Position numbers and translations under genes: made by a program. Of a stretch of DNA of 64,000 nt, positions 8,406 to 16,244 are shown piece after piece. Each line of letters opens with the position of its first letter. The stretch's first letter is position 1. Below the pieces are notes generated by a model. It saw nothing but the letters and a program-made list of their open reading frames with translations, had not been told where the DNA came from and did no database searches. This DNA comes from Chromatocurvus sp964613795 (GTDB lineage Bacteria > Pseudomonadota > Gammaproteobacteria > Pseudomonadales > Halieaceae), in NCBI GenBank assembly GCA_964613795.1, contig CAZTJR010000014.1:10090-74089 (forward strand), given 5' to 3'.

Positions 8406-8693
8406 ATGTCCAACGAGGGATATCACGAACCCGTAAGCGAGCTATCCTGCGCTACACGGGACATGCACCGGGCCATTGTGTCTCTTATGGAAGAACTTGA
8501 AGCCGTTGATTGGTACAACCAGCGCGTCGATGCCTGCGAGAATCCAGAATTGAAGCGCATTCTCGAGCACAACCGCGACGAGGAAAAAGAGCACGCTGCA
8601 ATGGTGATCGAGTGGATACGCCGCCAGGATCCAACGTTTGACAGTGAGCTCAGAGATTACCTCTTCACTGACAAACCCATAGCCCATAAATAA
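8406..8693 (+). CDS. encapsulated-ferritin-like (EncFtn-type) protein without targeting tail
   Basis: The 95-residue helical protein matches the encapsulin-associated ferritin family through its length. Family-type segments include HRAIVSLMEELEAVDWY (residues 21-37) and HNRDEEKEHAAM (55-66). The residues I expect to form the ferroxidase site at the dimer interface are present: Glu30, Trp36, Glu60 and His63. Such proteins oxidise Fe(II) inside encapsulin shells. Here the protein stops just after the second helix region and lacks the C-terminal encapsulation peptide, and no shell gene is in the window. AAGGGA precedes the ATG. The next gene starts 3 bp after the stop, suggesting one operon with the RimB/RimK/AspA-like genes. 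Confidence 0.8.
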   Translation: MSNEGYHEPVSELSCATRDMHRAIVSLMEELEAVDWYNQRVDACENPELKRILEHNRDEEKEHAAMVIEWIRRQDPTFDSELRDYLFTDKPIAHK

Positions 8694-8696
8694 CGC

Positions 8697-9176
8697 ATGT
8701 CAGGCGCCAGCCCTCACGACGAGGCAAAGACGTCTTATCCACCCGGCCTGCCGCGCCTGGGCTGGCGGGAGTGGATCAGCTTTCCGCATCTCGGTATCGA
8801 GGCAATCAAGGCGAAGGTCGATACCGGGGCGCGCACCAGTGCACTTCACGCCTTCAAAGTATCGCCTTTCGAGCGGGACGGCAGACTTCATGTCGCCTTC
8901 GCCATCCATCCAAATCAACGGGATCAGGATACGGTACTGGAGTGCGAGGCTCCGGTCGTCGACCGTCGGTCGGTTCGCGACTCCGGCGGTCACGCTGAAA
9001 TGCGCTACGTTATCAAAACAGAAATCCACATAGGCCCACATCAGCTGATAGCCGAGGTCACGCTTACTGACCGCGACTCCATGCGCTTTCGTTGCCTGCT
9101 GGGCCGCACCGCGCTGAAACGCAACTTTGTGGTGGATTCCGGCCGCTCCTACCTGGCCGGGAAACCTCCCCGCTAG
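8697..9176 (+). CDS. RimB-type retropepsin-like protein (PF05618, 'ATP-dependent zinc protease')
   Basis: The 159-residue protein carries the family hallmark VDTGARTSAL at residues 41-50, an aspartic-protease-type Asp-Thr-Gly, followed by LLGRTALKRNFVVD near the C-terminus. Families with this fold sit beside RimK-type glutamate ligases; RimB of pseudomonads affects RimK activity. Despite the database name, the motif is that of a retropepsin, and I see no zinc site or ATPase. It lies between the ferritin-like gene (3 bp) and rimK (30 bp). Likely role: processing of, or control over, the RimK-modified protein. Confidence 0.8.
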   Translation: MSGASPHDEAKTSYPPGLPRLGWREWISFPHLGIEAIKAKVDTGARTSALHAFKVSPFERDGRLHVAFAIHPNQRDQDTVLECEAPVVDRRSVRDSGGHAEMRYVIKTEIHIGPHQLIAEVTLTDRDSMRFRCLLGRTALKRNFVVDSGRSYLAGKPPR

Positions 9177-9206
9177 AAAACCACCGACACAGGTCACCGC
9201 CCGACC

Positions 9207-10121
9207 ATGAAAATGAAGATAGGCATTCTCTCGCGCAACTCAAAACTCTACAGCACGCAACGGCTAGCCGAGGCGGCGCGCGACCGCGGCCACGATGTTG
9301 AAGTCATGGACACGCTCAAGTGCTACATGGATATCAACTCGGCCAAGCCCGTCATTTACTATAAAGGGAAAGCCTTGGAAGGATTCGACGCAATCATTCC
9401 CCGCATAGGCGCCTCAATAACGGAATACGGCACGGCGGTCATCCGGCAATTCGAGATGATGGGGGTCTACTGCCTGACGGAGTCGATCCCGCTGGGACGT
9501 TCTCGCGACAAGCTGCGGGCACTGCAGCTCATGTCTCGCAAAGGCGTCGGCATGCCCGTTACCGGCTTTGCCCACAGCGTGGAGAACGGGCGTGAACTCA
9601 TCAAGATGGTCGGAGGTACCCCCGTGGTACTGAAACTCCTTGCCGGCACGCAGGGGCGCGGTGTTGTGCTGGCAGAAACCTACAAGGCCGCCGAATCGGT
9701 GATCGACGCCTTCATCGAGCTAGGGGCCGACTTTCTGGTCCAGGAGTTCATCAAGGAAGCCGGTGGCTCGGACGTACGCGCCTTCATTATTGGCCGCCGT
9801 GTCGTTGCTGCGATGGAGCGCAGCGCAGCGGAAGGAGAATTCCGTTCCAATCTGCACCGGGGCGGCAGTGCACAGCCCACCAAGCTGACGCCGGAAGAGC
9901 GGCGCACGGCGGTCAAGGCGGCACAGACCATGGGGCTTTCGGTGGCAGGGGTGGATATATTGCGCTCGTCCCGAGGCCCGCTGATCATGGAAGTCAACTC
10001 TTCTCCGGGGCTGCGCGGCATTGAAGAGGCGAGCGGCAAGAACATCGCCAGCCGGATCATCCAGTATGTCGAGGAACACGCGAGGCCAACGCGCACCGAC
10101 AGTCGACGCACGCAGGGATAG
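9207..10121 (+). CDS. rimK: RimK family ATP-grasp glutamate ligase
   Basis: At 304 residues this is standard RimK size (E. coli 300). It has the N-terminal RimK domain (IIPRIGASITEYG, RQFEMMGVYCL), an ATP-grasp domain with KLLAGTQGRGVVLAE as the ATP loop, and MEVNSSPGLRGIEE with the Mg-binding Glu and Asn. RimK adds Glu residues to the C-terminus of ribosomal protein S6; relatives modify other proteins. A second in-frame ATG lies two codons on. The neighbours RimB-like and AspA-like suggest a glutamylation/trimming unit. A second RimK, with an extra domain, lies at the right end of the window, so which one acts on S6 is open. Confidence 0.9.
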   Translation: MKMKIGILSRNSKLYSTQRLAEAARDRGHDVEVMDTLKCYMDINSAKPVIYYKGKALEGFDAIIPRIGASITEYGTAVIRQFEMMGVYCLTESIPLGRSRDKLRALQLMSRKGVGMPVTGFAHSVENGRELIKMVGGTPVVLKLLAGTQGRGVVLAETYKAAESVIDAFIELGADFLVQEFIKEAGGSDVRAFIIGRRVVAAMERSAAEGEFRSNLHRGGSAQPTKLTPEERRTAVKAAQTMGLSVAGVDILRSSRGPLIMEVNSSPGLRGIEEASGKNIASRIIQYVEEHARPTRTDSRRTQG

Positions 10122-10125
10122 AGAC

Positions 10126-11154
10126 ATGGCCAGATCACGCGGCACTATTGACATCGGCAATATCAGCATTGCCCCGGGAGAAAAAAAGACGGTCAATATC
10201 CCGGTGGCTCCGCTCTACACGCATGACGACCTGTCAATCAGCGTTCAGGTAATACATGGCCGCCAGCCGGGGCCCGTCGCCTTCGTGTGTGCCGCCGTGC
10301 ACGGTGACGAAATCAACGGTGTCGAAATCATCCGGCGAATGCTTAAGCATCGCTCGCTGCGTAACCTGCGCGGCACGCTACTGGCGATTCCCATTGTCAA
10401 TATTTACGGGTTTCTGAATCATTCCCGCTATCTGCCGGATGGCAGGGACCTGAACCGTTCATTCCCGGGATCGGAGGCAGGATCGCTGGCAGCGCGGGTA
10501 GCCAACACATTCCTTCGGGAAATCGTGCTCAAATGCGATTACGGCATCGATCTGCACACCGGTGCCCGCCATCGGGCCAATTTTCCCCAGATACGCGCCG
10601 ACCTGGACATGCCGGGGGCCCGGGCCATGACCGAGGCCTTCGGCGTTCCGCTGGCGATCGACGCCAAGATCCGCGACGGCTCGTTACGGGAGGCTGCGGG
10701 CGACGCCGGCATTCCGGTGATTCTCTATGAGGCCGGAGAGGCCCTGCGCTTCGACGAGATGTATATCCGTGCGGGCGTCTCCGGCGTTATCAACGTATTG
10801 CGGGAAATAGGCCTGTTGCGCCGCAGCCCGCGCCGCAAGCCAGTACCCGCGCCTATCGTAAGCGACCAGTCAAGCTGGCTGCGGGCCCCGGAAAGCGGTA
10901 TTCTCAGCACCCTGGTCCCTCTTGGAGCCAAGGTAGTAGCGGGGGAAACTGTTGCCGTGGTCGCCGACCCGCTCGGCAGCAGCGAGGTACCTATGGTGGC
11001 CACGCATGACGGGGTGGTCATCGGCCGCACCAATCTGCCGCTGGTATATGAGGGCGACGCTGTGTTCCATGTTGCTCGCTACGGTCGACAGACCGCCCTC
11101 GTGGAACGACACCTGGAACAATTTCACGAAGAGTACGAAAGCCAGATTGATTGA
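10126..11154 (+). CDS. succinylglutamate desuccinylase/aspartoacylase (AspA/AstE) family protein
   Basis: The 342-residue protein has zinc ligands typical of M14-like deacylases: AAVHGDEING (His and Glu, near residue 62) and DLHTG (His, near 142). IPVILYEAGEALR is the late catalytic segment with Glu. The C-terminal 90 residues (SGILSTLVPLGAKVVAGETV) look like a lipoyl-type hammerhead. Family members hydrolyse N-acyl amino acids. The ATG at 10126 lies 4 bp after the rimK stop, so it belongs to the same operon; the frame is open further upstream inside rimK, but that is overlap. In this setting a gamma- or alpha-glutamyl substrate made by RimK is plausible but unproven. Confidence 0.85.
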   Translation: MARSRGTIDIGNISIAPGEKKTVNIPVAPLYTHDDLSISVQVIHGRQPGPVAFVCAAVHGDEINGVEIIRRMLKHRSLRNLRGTLLAIPIVNIYGFLNHSRYLPDGRDLNRSFPGSEAGSLAARVANTFLREIVLKCDYGIDLHTGARHRANFPQIRADLDMPGARAMTEAFGVPLAIDAKIRDGSLREAAGDAGIPVILYEAGEALRFDEMYIRAGVSGVINVLREIGLLRRSPRRKPVPAPIVSDQSSWLRAPESGILSTLVPLGAKVVAGETVAVVADPLGSSEVPMVATHDGVVIGRTNLPLVYEGDAVFHVARYGRQTALVERHLEQFHEEYESQID

Positions 11155-11214
11155 TGCGATGATATACTTCGGCACCGATGTTCACTGCAGGGCGACGCGC
11201 CCGGGTCACTTCCT

Positions 11215-12330
11215 ATGCGCAAAAACCTGATCACTGCCTTTCTCATCGCGGCAGCAATCGGTATTTGGCTGCTGTCAGGCCTCCTCTCAGATGACCAGGC
11301 GGTCGATCCCGATACCCGGCCAGTGCTGGCCGAGCAATCCTTCGAACCACGCGAGAAAAATGAGCTGCCAAGGGTTCGGGTACGCGAGATCCAGGCTGAA
11401 CCTCGAGTCCAGCGCATCACCCTGCGCGGACGTACCGCCAACAAGCGCACCGTGGTCGTAAAATCGGAAATCACCGGGGTCATCACAGAGCGCGCAGTCG
11501 AGCGCGGTGACCGCGTCGACGAGAACGCACTGCTTTGCCGTCTTGCGAATGATGACCGAAGCGCGGCTGTGGCCGAAGCCGAGGCCACACTGCGCCGGGC
11601 CACACTGGAATACCAGGGTAGCCAGAGCCTGAAGCAAAAAGGCTTGCAGTCGGATACCGCCATCGCCCGGGCCGAGGCCTCAAAAGCAGCAGCCGAGGCG
11701 GTTCTGATGCGCGCTCAGCTCAATCTGGAGCGCACCGAAATAAGGGCGCCCTTCGCCGGCATGGTCGAGGAGATTCACGCCAACAGCGGCGACTATCTGA
11801 CTCCCGGTGGTGACTGCGTCACCCTGCTGGATCTTGATCCCATGCTGTTGACTGCGCGCGTGACAGAGCGCGACGTCGGCGCCATTCAGGAGGGCGACCG
11901 CGTCACCGCCCGTATCGCCACGGGCCAGGAGGTCAGCGGGATCGTCAGCTTCGTTGGCCGCCAGAGCGACAACCAGACGCGAACCTATGCGCTCGAAGCG
12001 ACTGTCGACAATCGGGATTACGCCCTCAGATCCGGCGTCACGGCAACGCTCTCCATCGCTCGCGACGAGGTGCAGGCGCATCGCGTCTCGCCCGCTCTGT
12101 TCGCGCTGGATGATGCCGGTCGCGTCGGCGTCCGCATACTGGACGCTCGCGACCAGGTAGAGTTCCGGCATATCACGATCCTTGAAGATACACCCGGCGG
12201 TGCCTGGATTACCGGGCTGCCCGACCGTACGCGCCTGATCATCGTCGGCCAGGAATCCGTTGTCGCCGGACAACGTGTCGAGCCCGTCACCGAGAGCGGC
12301 GCAGTTGCCTCCCGGAGCGCATCACAATGA
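11215..12330 (+). CDS. RND efflux periplasmic adaptor (membrane fusion protein)
   Basis: The 371-residue protein starts with an uncleaved or signal-like hydrophobic segment (residues 4-24). It then shows a lipoyl half (VVVKSEITGVITERAVERGDRV), an alpha-helical hairpin rich in Ala/Glu, the second lipoyl half (IRAPFAGMVEEIHANSGDYL) and a beta-barrel domain. This is the HlyD/AcrA-type adaptor linking an inner-membrane RND pump to an outer-membrane channel. Its stop overlaps the pump ATG by 4 bp. No TolC-like gene is present, so a channel encoded elsewhere must be used. No regulator is adjacent. Confidence 0.9.
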   Translation: MRKNLITAFLIAAAIGIWLLSGLLSDDQAVDPDTRPVLAEQSFEPREKNELPRVRVREIQAEPRVQRITLRGRTANKRTVVVKSEITGVITERAVERGDRVDENALLCRLANDDRSAAVAEAEATLRRATLEYQGSQSLKQKGLQSDTAIARAEASKAAAEAVLMRAQLNLERTEIRAPFAGMVEEIHANSGDYLTPGGDCVTLLDLDPMLLTARVTERDVGAIQEGDRVTARIATGQEVSGIVSFVGRQSDNQTRTYALEATVDNRDYALRSGVTATLSIARDEVQAHRVSPALFALDDAGRVGVRILDARDQVEFRHITILEDTPGGAWITGLPDRTRLIIVGQESVVAGQRVEPVTESGAVASRSASQ

Positions 12331-15300
12331 GTTTCATAGACGCCGCCATCAATCGCTCACGCAGCACGCTCATGCTGATGGGCGTTGTTGTCCTGTGTGG
12401 CCTTATCGCGCGCTCAATCCTGCCGATAGCCAATGAACCCCACATTGAAGTGCCCTTTTTCTACGTCGGCATCATGCATGAGGGCATCTCGCCCGAGGAC
12501 GCCGAGCGGCTGCTGATACAACCGATGGAGACCGAACTGCGCAAGGTAGAGGGTATTGATGAAATAACGGCAATGGCGTCCGAGGGTAACGCCACGCTGT
12601 TCATCGAATTCGGCCCGGAGCAGGATCTCAGCCAGGCACTGACCGACGTGCGCGAATCCGTTGATCGCGCCAAGGCCGAGATTCCGTCAACGGCCGAAGA
12701 ACCCATCGTTCGCGAAATTGAAATCGACGAGTACCCTATACTGCAGATCAGCCTGATCGGTGACGGCGTACCCGAGCGCATTGTGTATGAAACCGCACTC
12801 ATGCTGCGCGACCGGATAGAGTCTATACCGTCCGTGCTCAAGGCCGACCTTCAGGGCCACCGTGAGGAACTTCTCGAGGTGATCATTGATCCCGAGGCTC
12901 TGGACACCTACCAGATTTCCAGCGAGGCATTGATCAACACACTGCAGCGCAACAACCGACTGATCCCGGCAGGTAGTATCGACACCGGCAGAGGGCGCTT
13001 CTCCGTGAAAGTCCCCTCCATCGTCGAGCGTCCGGAAGACGTGATGAGCCTGCCAATCACCAGTTTCGGCGACACTGTGGTCACACTGCGCGAAGTTGCC
13101 GAGATCCGCAAGACCTTCAAGGATCGCGACAGCCACGCGCGCGTCAATGGCATGGACGCGATATCCATTGCCGTGCGCGCCCGGGCCAACGGCAACATCA
13201 TCGAGACAGTGGATGCATTGCGTGCCCTGCTGGAAGAGACGCGACCAGAGATCCCCAGCAGTATCAAGGTCCTCACTACACAGGATCAAGCCGAATTCGC
13301 AGGACTGCAGGTCACGGAACTCCAGGGCAATATCTTTACGGCCCTGGCGCTGGTGATGATTCTCGTCGTGGCAACCATGGGCTTTCGCAGCGGCGTGATC
13401 GTCGGCCTCGGTATTCCGGTGTCGCTGCTGTTTTCCGTCATCATTATTTATCTGCTGGGCTACACCTTCAACTTCATGGTGATGTTCGGCATGCTGCTCG
13501 GGCTGGGCATGCTCATCGACGGCGCCATCGTGGTTACCGAATACGCCGATCGCAAGATGGGCGAGGGCATGGACCACAGGGCCGCCTATTCCGAGTCCGT
13601 GAAACGCATGTTCTGGCCGGTCACCGCGTCCGTGGCGACCACGCTCGCAGCCTTTCTGCCGCTGATCTTCTGGCCGGGCATTCCCGGAAAATTCATGAGC
13701 TTTCTGCCCGTCACCGTGTTCACGGTTCTTGCCGGCTCGCTGCTGTATGCCCTGCTGTTCGGCCCGGTGCTGGGTACCGTTTTCGGGCGACCCACTGTCC
13801 ATTCCCGTGCGGCGGCGAAAGCCATGCAGGAACTCGAAAGCGGCGATCCAACGACCCTGCCCACGGTGACCGGCGGCTATGCGCGCTTCCTGGCGCGCGT
13901 ATGCGCCCGACCCGGCCTCACCCTCATCATTGTGCTTGCAGGACTCATGAGCATTTTCGTCGCCTACGGCAAGTACAGCAAGGGCATGGTTTTCTTCTCG
14001 GATTCTGATCCACAGTTCATACAGGTTTCGGTTCGCGCGCGGGGCAATTTCTCTGCCGACGAAGTCAATGCACTGGTCTATGAAGTGGAACGGGAAATTC
14101 TCGAGATACCGGGCATTGAAGCACTGAACGCACGCACGATTCTTCCCGGGGGCAACGGCATGGGGCGCGGCGCCCTGAGCACCGCCGATCGTATTGGCTC
14201 GATTTTTATCCAGCTCTTCCCCGAGAGCGAACGCAATATCAAGGGTCGCGAGATTATTCAGGAGATTCGTCGCCGCACCGATCCGCTCGCGGGCATCACC
14301 GTGGACGTCATGGCCCAGGAACAGGGCCCACCGGTTGGCAAGCCCATACAGATAGAACTGCGCTCACCCCAGCGCGACCTGCTCGAACCCGCCCTCGCCC
14401 GTATCAAGGAGTACATGCAGTCGCTGCCGGAACTGGTGGATATCGACGACACGCTGGCGCTGCCAACGATTGAGTGGCAGATGGATGTGGATCGCGCCCA
14501 GGCTGCGATTTATGGCGCCGACGTGTCCTCTGCGGGCGTCGCGGTGCAGCTGGTGACCAATGGCGTCAAAGTGGCGGAGTACCGGCCGGAATCCGCCGAC
14601 GATGCGGTTGACATCCGGGTACGCTACCCCCTGGATGAGCGTGGGATCGACGCCATGGACAATCTTCGCATCAGCACAGCCATGGGCCATGTGCCGCTGT
14701 CAAATTTCGTCACACTGCAGCCCTCGCCAGGTGTGGACACCTTTGAACGTATCGACGGGACACCGGTAGAGCGCATACGCGCTGATGTCATTGAAGGCGT
14801 GCTCGCAGACAGCATGGTGCGTGAAATAGAGTCGTGGCTGAATACCCAGATCTTCGACCCTCGCCTGGATATCCGCTTCCGCGGCGCCAATGAAGAGCAG
14901 TCTGATTCCCTGGCTTTCGTGCAGGTTGCGTTCCTGCTGTCATTGCTGCTCATGTTCATTCTACTTGTCACGCAGTTCAACAGTTTTTACCAGAGCACCC
15001 TCATTCTGCTCGCCGTGATTATGTCGACTGCCGGCGTACTTCTTGGCTTACTGATTCTCGACAAGCCTTTCAGCGCCATTCTCTCAGGCGTCGGTGTTGT
15101 TGCGCTGGCGGGCATTGTGGTCAATAACAATATCGTGCTGATCGATACCTTCAACACGGTACGCAGGGAGCAGCCCGACCTCAGCACGGCCGAGGTCGTG
15201 GTACTCTCAGCCTCACAACGCCTGCGACCGGTGATGCTCACCACCGTGACCACGGTTTTCGGGTTGCTGCCACTAGCGTGCGGCCTGTCGGTGGACCTGA

Positions 15301-15518
15301 TCAACCGCAGCATCACCGCCAGCGGCCAGATGGCGACGTTCTGGGGACCACTGTCCCAGGCGATCGTGTTCGGCCTGACCTTCGCTACCATTCTGACGCT
15401 GGTCGCAACGCCGGCAATGCTGGCGCTACCCGATCATCTGCGCGGCAAGTTTGCCGATATCAGAGCATGGTTCCACGAGCGAGCCGCGAATCAGAGCCGC
15501 AGGGCCACCTCAGCCTGA
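12327..15518 (+). CDS. RND efflux permease (AcrB/HAE-1-like)
   Basis: The 1063-residue protein has standard AcrB size and duplication: two membrane halves, each with a large periplasmic loop. TM4 reads GLGMLIDGAIVVTEY and TM10 reads GIVVNNNIVLIDTF. Against AcrB, the first proton-relay Asp (D407) is kept, the second (D408) is Gly, and Lys940 is Asn. K-to-N at TM10 is common outside the AcrB group; Gly at 408 is less usual. Substrate is unknown. It is translationally coupled to the adaptor, and a bidirectional terminator follows 58 bp after the stop. Confidence 0.9.
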   Translation: MSFIDAAINRSRSTLMLMGVVVLCGLIARSILPIANEPHIEVPFFYVGIMHEGISPEDAERLLIQPMETELRKVEGIDEITAMASEGNATLFIEFGPEQDLSQALTDVRESVDRAKAEIPSTAEEPIVREIEIDEYPILQISLIGDGVPERIVYETALMLRDRIESIPSVLKADLQGHREELLEVIIDPEALDTYQISSEALINTLQRNNRLIPAGSIDTGRGRFSVKVPSIVERPEDVMSLPITSFGDTVVTLREVAEIRKTFKDRDSHARVNGMDAISIAVRARANGNIIETVDALRALLEETRPEIPSSIKVLTTQDQAEFAGLQVTELQGNIFTALALVMILVVATMGFRSGVIVGLGIPVSLLFSVIIIYLLGYTFNFMVMFGMLLGLGMLIDGAIVVTEYADRKMGEGMDHRAAYSESVKRMFWPVTASVATTLAAFLPLIFWPGIPGKFMSFLPVTVFTVLAGSLLYALLFGPVLGTVFGRPTVHSRAAAKAMQELESGDPTTLPTVTGGYARFLARVCARPGLTLIIVLAGLMSIFVAYGKYSKGMVFFSDSDPQFIQVSVRARGNFSADEVNALVYEVEREILEIPGIEALNARTILPGGNGMGRGALSTADRIGSIFIQLFPESERNIKGREIIQEIRRRTDPLAGITVDVMAQEQGPPVGKPIQIELRSPQRDLLEPALARIKEYMQSLPELVDIDDTLALPTIEWQMDVDRAQAAIYGADVSSAGVAVQLVTNGVKVAEYRPESADDAVDIRVRYPLDERGIDAMDNLRISTAMGHVPLSNFVTLQPSPGVDTFERIDGTPVERIRADVIEGVLADSMVREIESWLNTQIFDPRLDIRFRGANEEQSDSLAFVQVAFLLSLLLMFILLVTQFNSFYQSTLILLAVIMSTAGVLLGLLILDKPFSAILSGVGVVALAGIVVNNNIVLIDTFNTVRREQPDLSTAEVVVLSASQRLRPVMLTTVTTVFGLLPLACGLSVDLINRSITASGQMATFWGPLSQAIVFGLTFATILTLVATPAMLALPDHLRGKFADIRAWFHERAANQSRRATSA

Positions 15519-15576
15519 CAGAAACGCGGGTAGCAGTAGTCTGCCGGGGCACGGTAGCTTTGCGATGGGCATAAAA

Positions 15577-15606
15577 AAACCCGGCTGGCTTTCGCCAACC
15601 GGGTTT
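15577..15606. terminator. bidirectional intrinsic terminator
   Basis: AAACCCGG pairs with CCGGGTTT and TGGC with GCCA around a TTTC loop, with one C/A mismatch. A-runs on the left and T's on the right let it serve both the RND operon (+) and the converging cold-shock gene (-). Confidence 0.85.
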
Positions 15607-15628
15607 CTGCTGTCATTGCGCTACTGCG

Positions 15629-15838
15629 TTACGAAATGACTTCAATATCAGACGCCTGGGGGCCTTTCTGGCCCTGCGTGACATTGAACTGCACTTTCTG
15701 ACCTTCCAGAAGGGTCTTGAAACCTGAACCACTGATGGCGCTAAAGTGCGCAAACACATCGGGACCTGACTCCTGCTCGATGAAGCCAAAGCCTTTTGTT
15801 TCATTAAACCACTTAACTGTGCCGGTAACTGATGCCAT
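15629..15838 (-). CDS. CspA-family cold-shock protein
   Basis: A 69-residue single cold-shock domain with both RNA-binding motifs, KGFGFIEQ (RNP1) and DVFAHFSAI (RNP2), and the usual start GTVKWFNETKG. It binds single-stranded RNA and DNA and relaxes RNA structure. AGGA lies eight bases before the ATG. The AT-richer leader upstream (15839-15960) could hold a temperature-responsive structure; a short hairpin is visible at 15869-15882. The next gene on the other side encodes an RNA helicase. Whether it is cold-induced or constitutive cannot be told. Confidence 0.95.
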   Translation of the reverse strand: MASVTGTVKWFNETKGFGFIEQESGPDVFAHFSAISGSGFKTLLEGQKVQFNVTQGQKGPQASDIEVIS

Positions 15839-16150
15839 TTTCTATATTCCTACTCATTCATTAATTGTGCCCACAAGCGGGCGTTCTTGCTTGAAGTCAT
15901 GCTGGGCAATATGAACAAACAGGACGGGATACGACAATCTGAACCGCTGTACTGAAAAGCTACCTTGCAGTGGCTATCCCTACAATCGGGGCAGATAGCG
16001 CGAACACGAACTACAACGACATAAATGCTTGCAACTATCAAACGCCTTCGATACTACCATCGAGCGCCGGGGTATGCACGCTTTATTTTCACCGGGTATC
16101 CCTGCGACCAAACGCCGGTCGACCACCGTCAATTGAGCGCGTTACGGCGG

Positions 16151-16178
16151 TTGCAAAGGCCGGACGATAGCGTATCCT
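16151..16178 (+). promoter_or_regulatory. possible sigma70 promoter of rhlE
   Basis: TTGCAA (16151-16156) and TATCCT (16173-16178) are separated by 16 bp, each matching four of six consensus positions. It would place the start of transcription about 60 bp before the rhlE ATG. Confidence 0.3.
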
Positions 16179-16187
16179 GCGCAGCCT

Positions 16188-16222
16188 GACACTTGCTGAC
16201 AGTGTCTTCCTGTTCGTCAGCA
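16188..16222 (+). promoter_or_regulatory. two mutually exclusive hairpins in the rhlE leader
   Basis: GACACT (16188-16193) pairs with AGTGTC (16201-16206) around a 7-base loop. That loop, TGCTGAC (16194-16200), is itself perfectly complementary to GTCAGCA (16216-16222). Only one of the two stems can form at a time, just before the ribosome binding site (AGGGATCC) and ATG 16245. Confidence 0.4.
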
Positions 16223-16244
16223 TCCAACGTTAGGGATCCTGACG

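Larger units (their letters stand above)
15839..16244. other. divergent intergenic region between the cold-shock gene and rhlE
   Basis: About 400 bp without a supported gene. It holds the presumed leader of the cold-shock gene (minus strand) and the promoter and leader of the helicase gene (plus strand). Short open frames here have no ribosome binding site or family resemblance. Base composition is lower in GC than the flanks. Confidence 0.7.

Noticed and set aside
12687..13802. Minus-strand open frame of 371 codons rich in His and Gln
   Set aside because: Antisense to the RND pump; composition is what a shadow of a GC-rich gene gives.
15839..16244. tRNA or riboswitch in the cold-shock/rhlE gap
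   Set aside because: No cloverleaf, TPsiC-like segment or known riboswitch core could be found by eye; only short hairpins.
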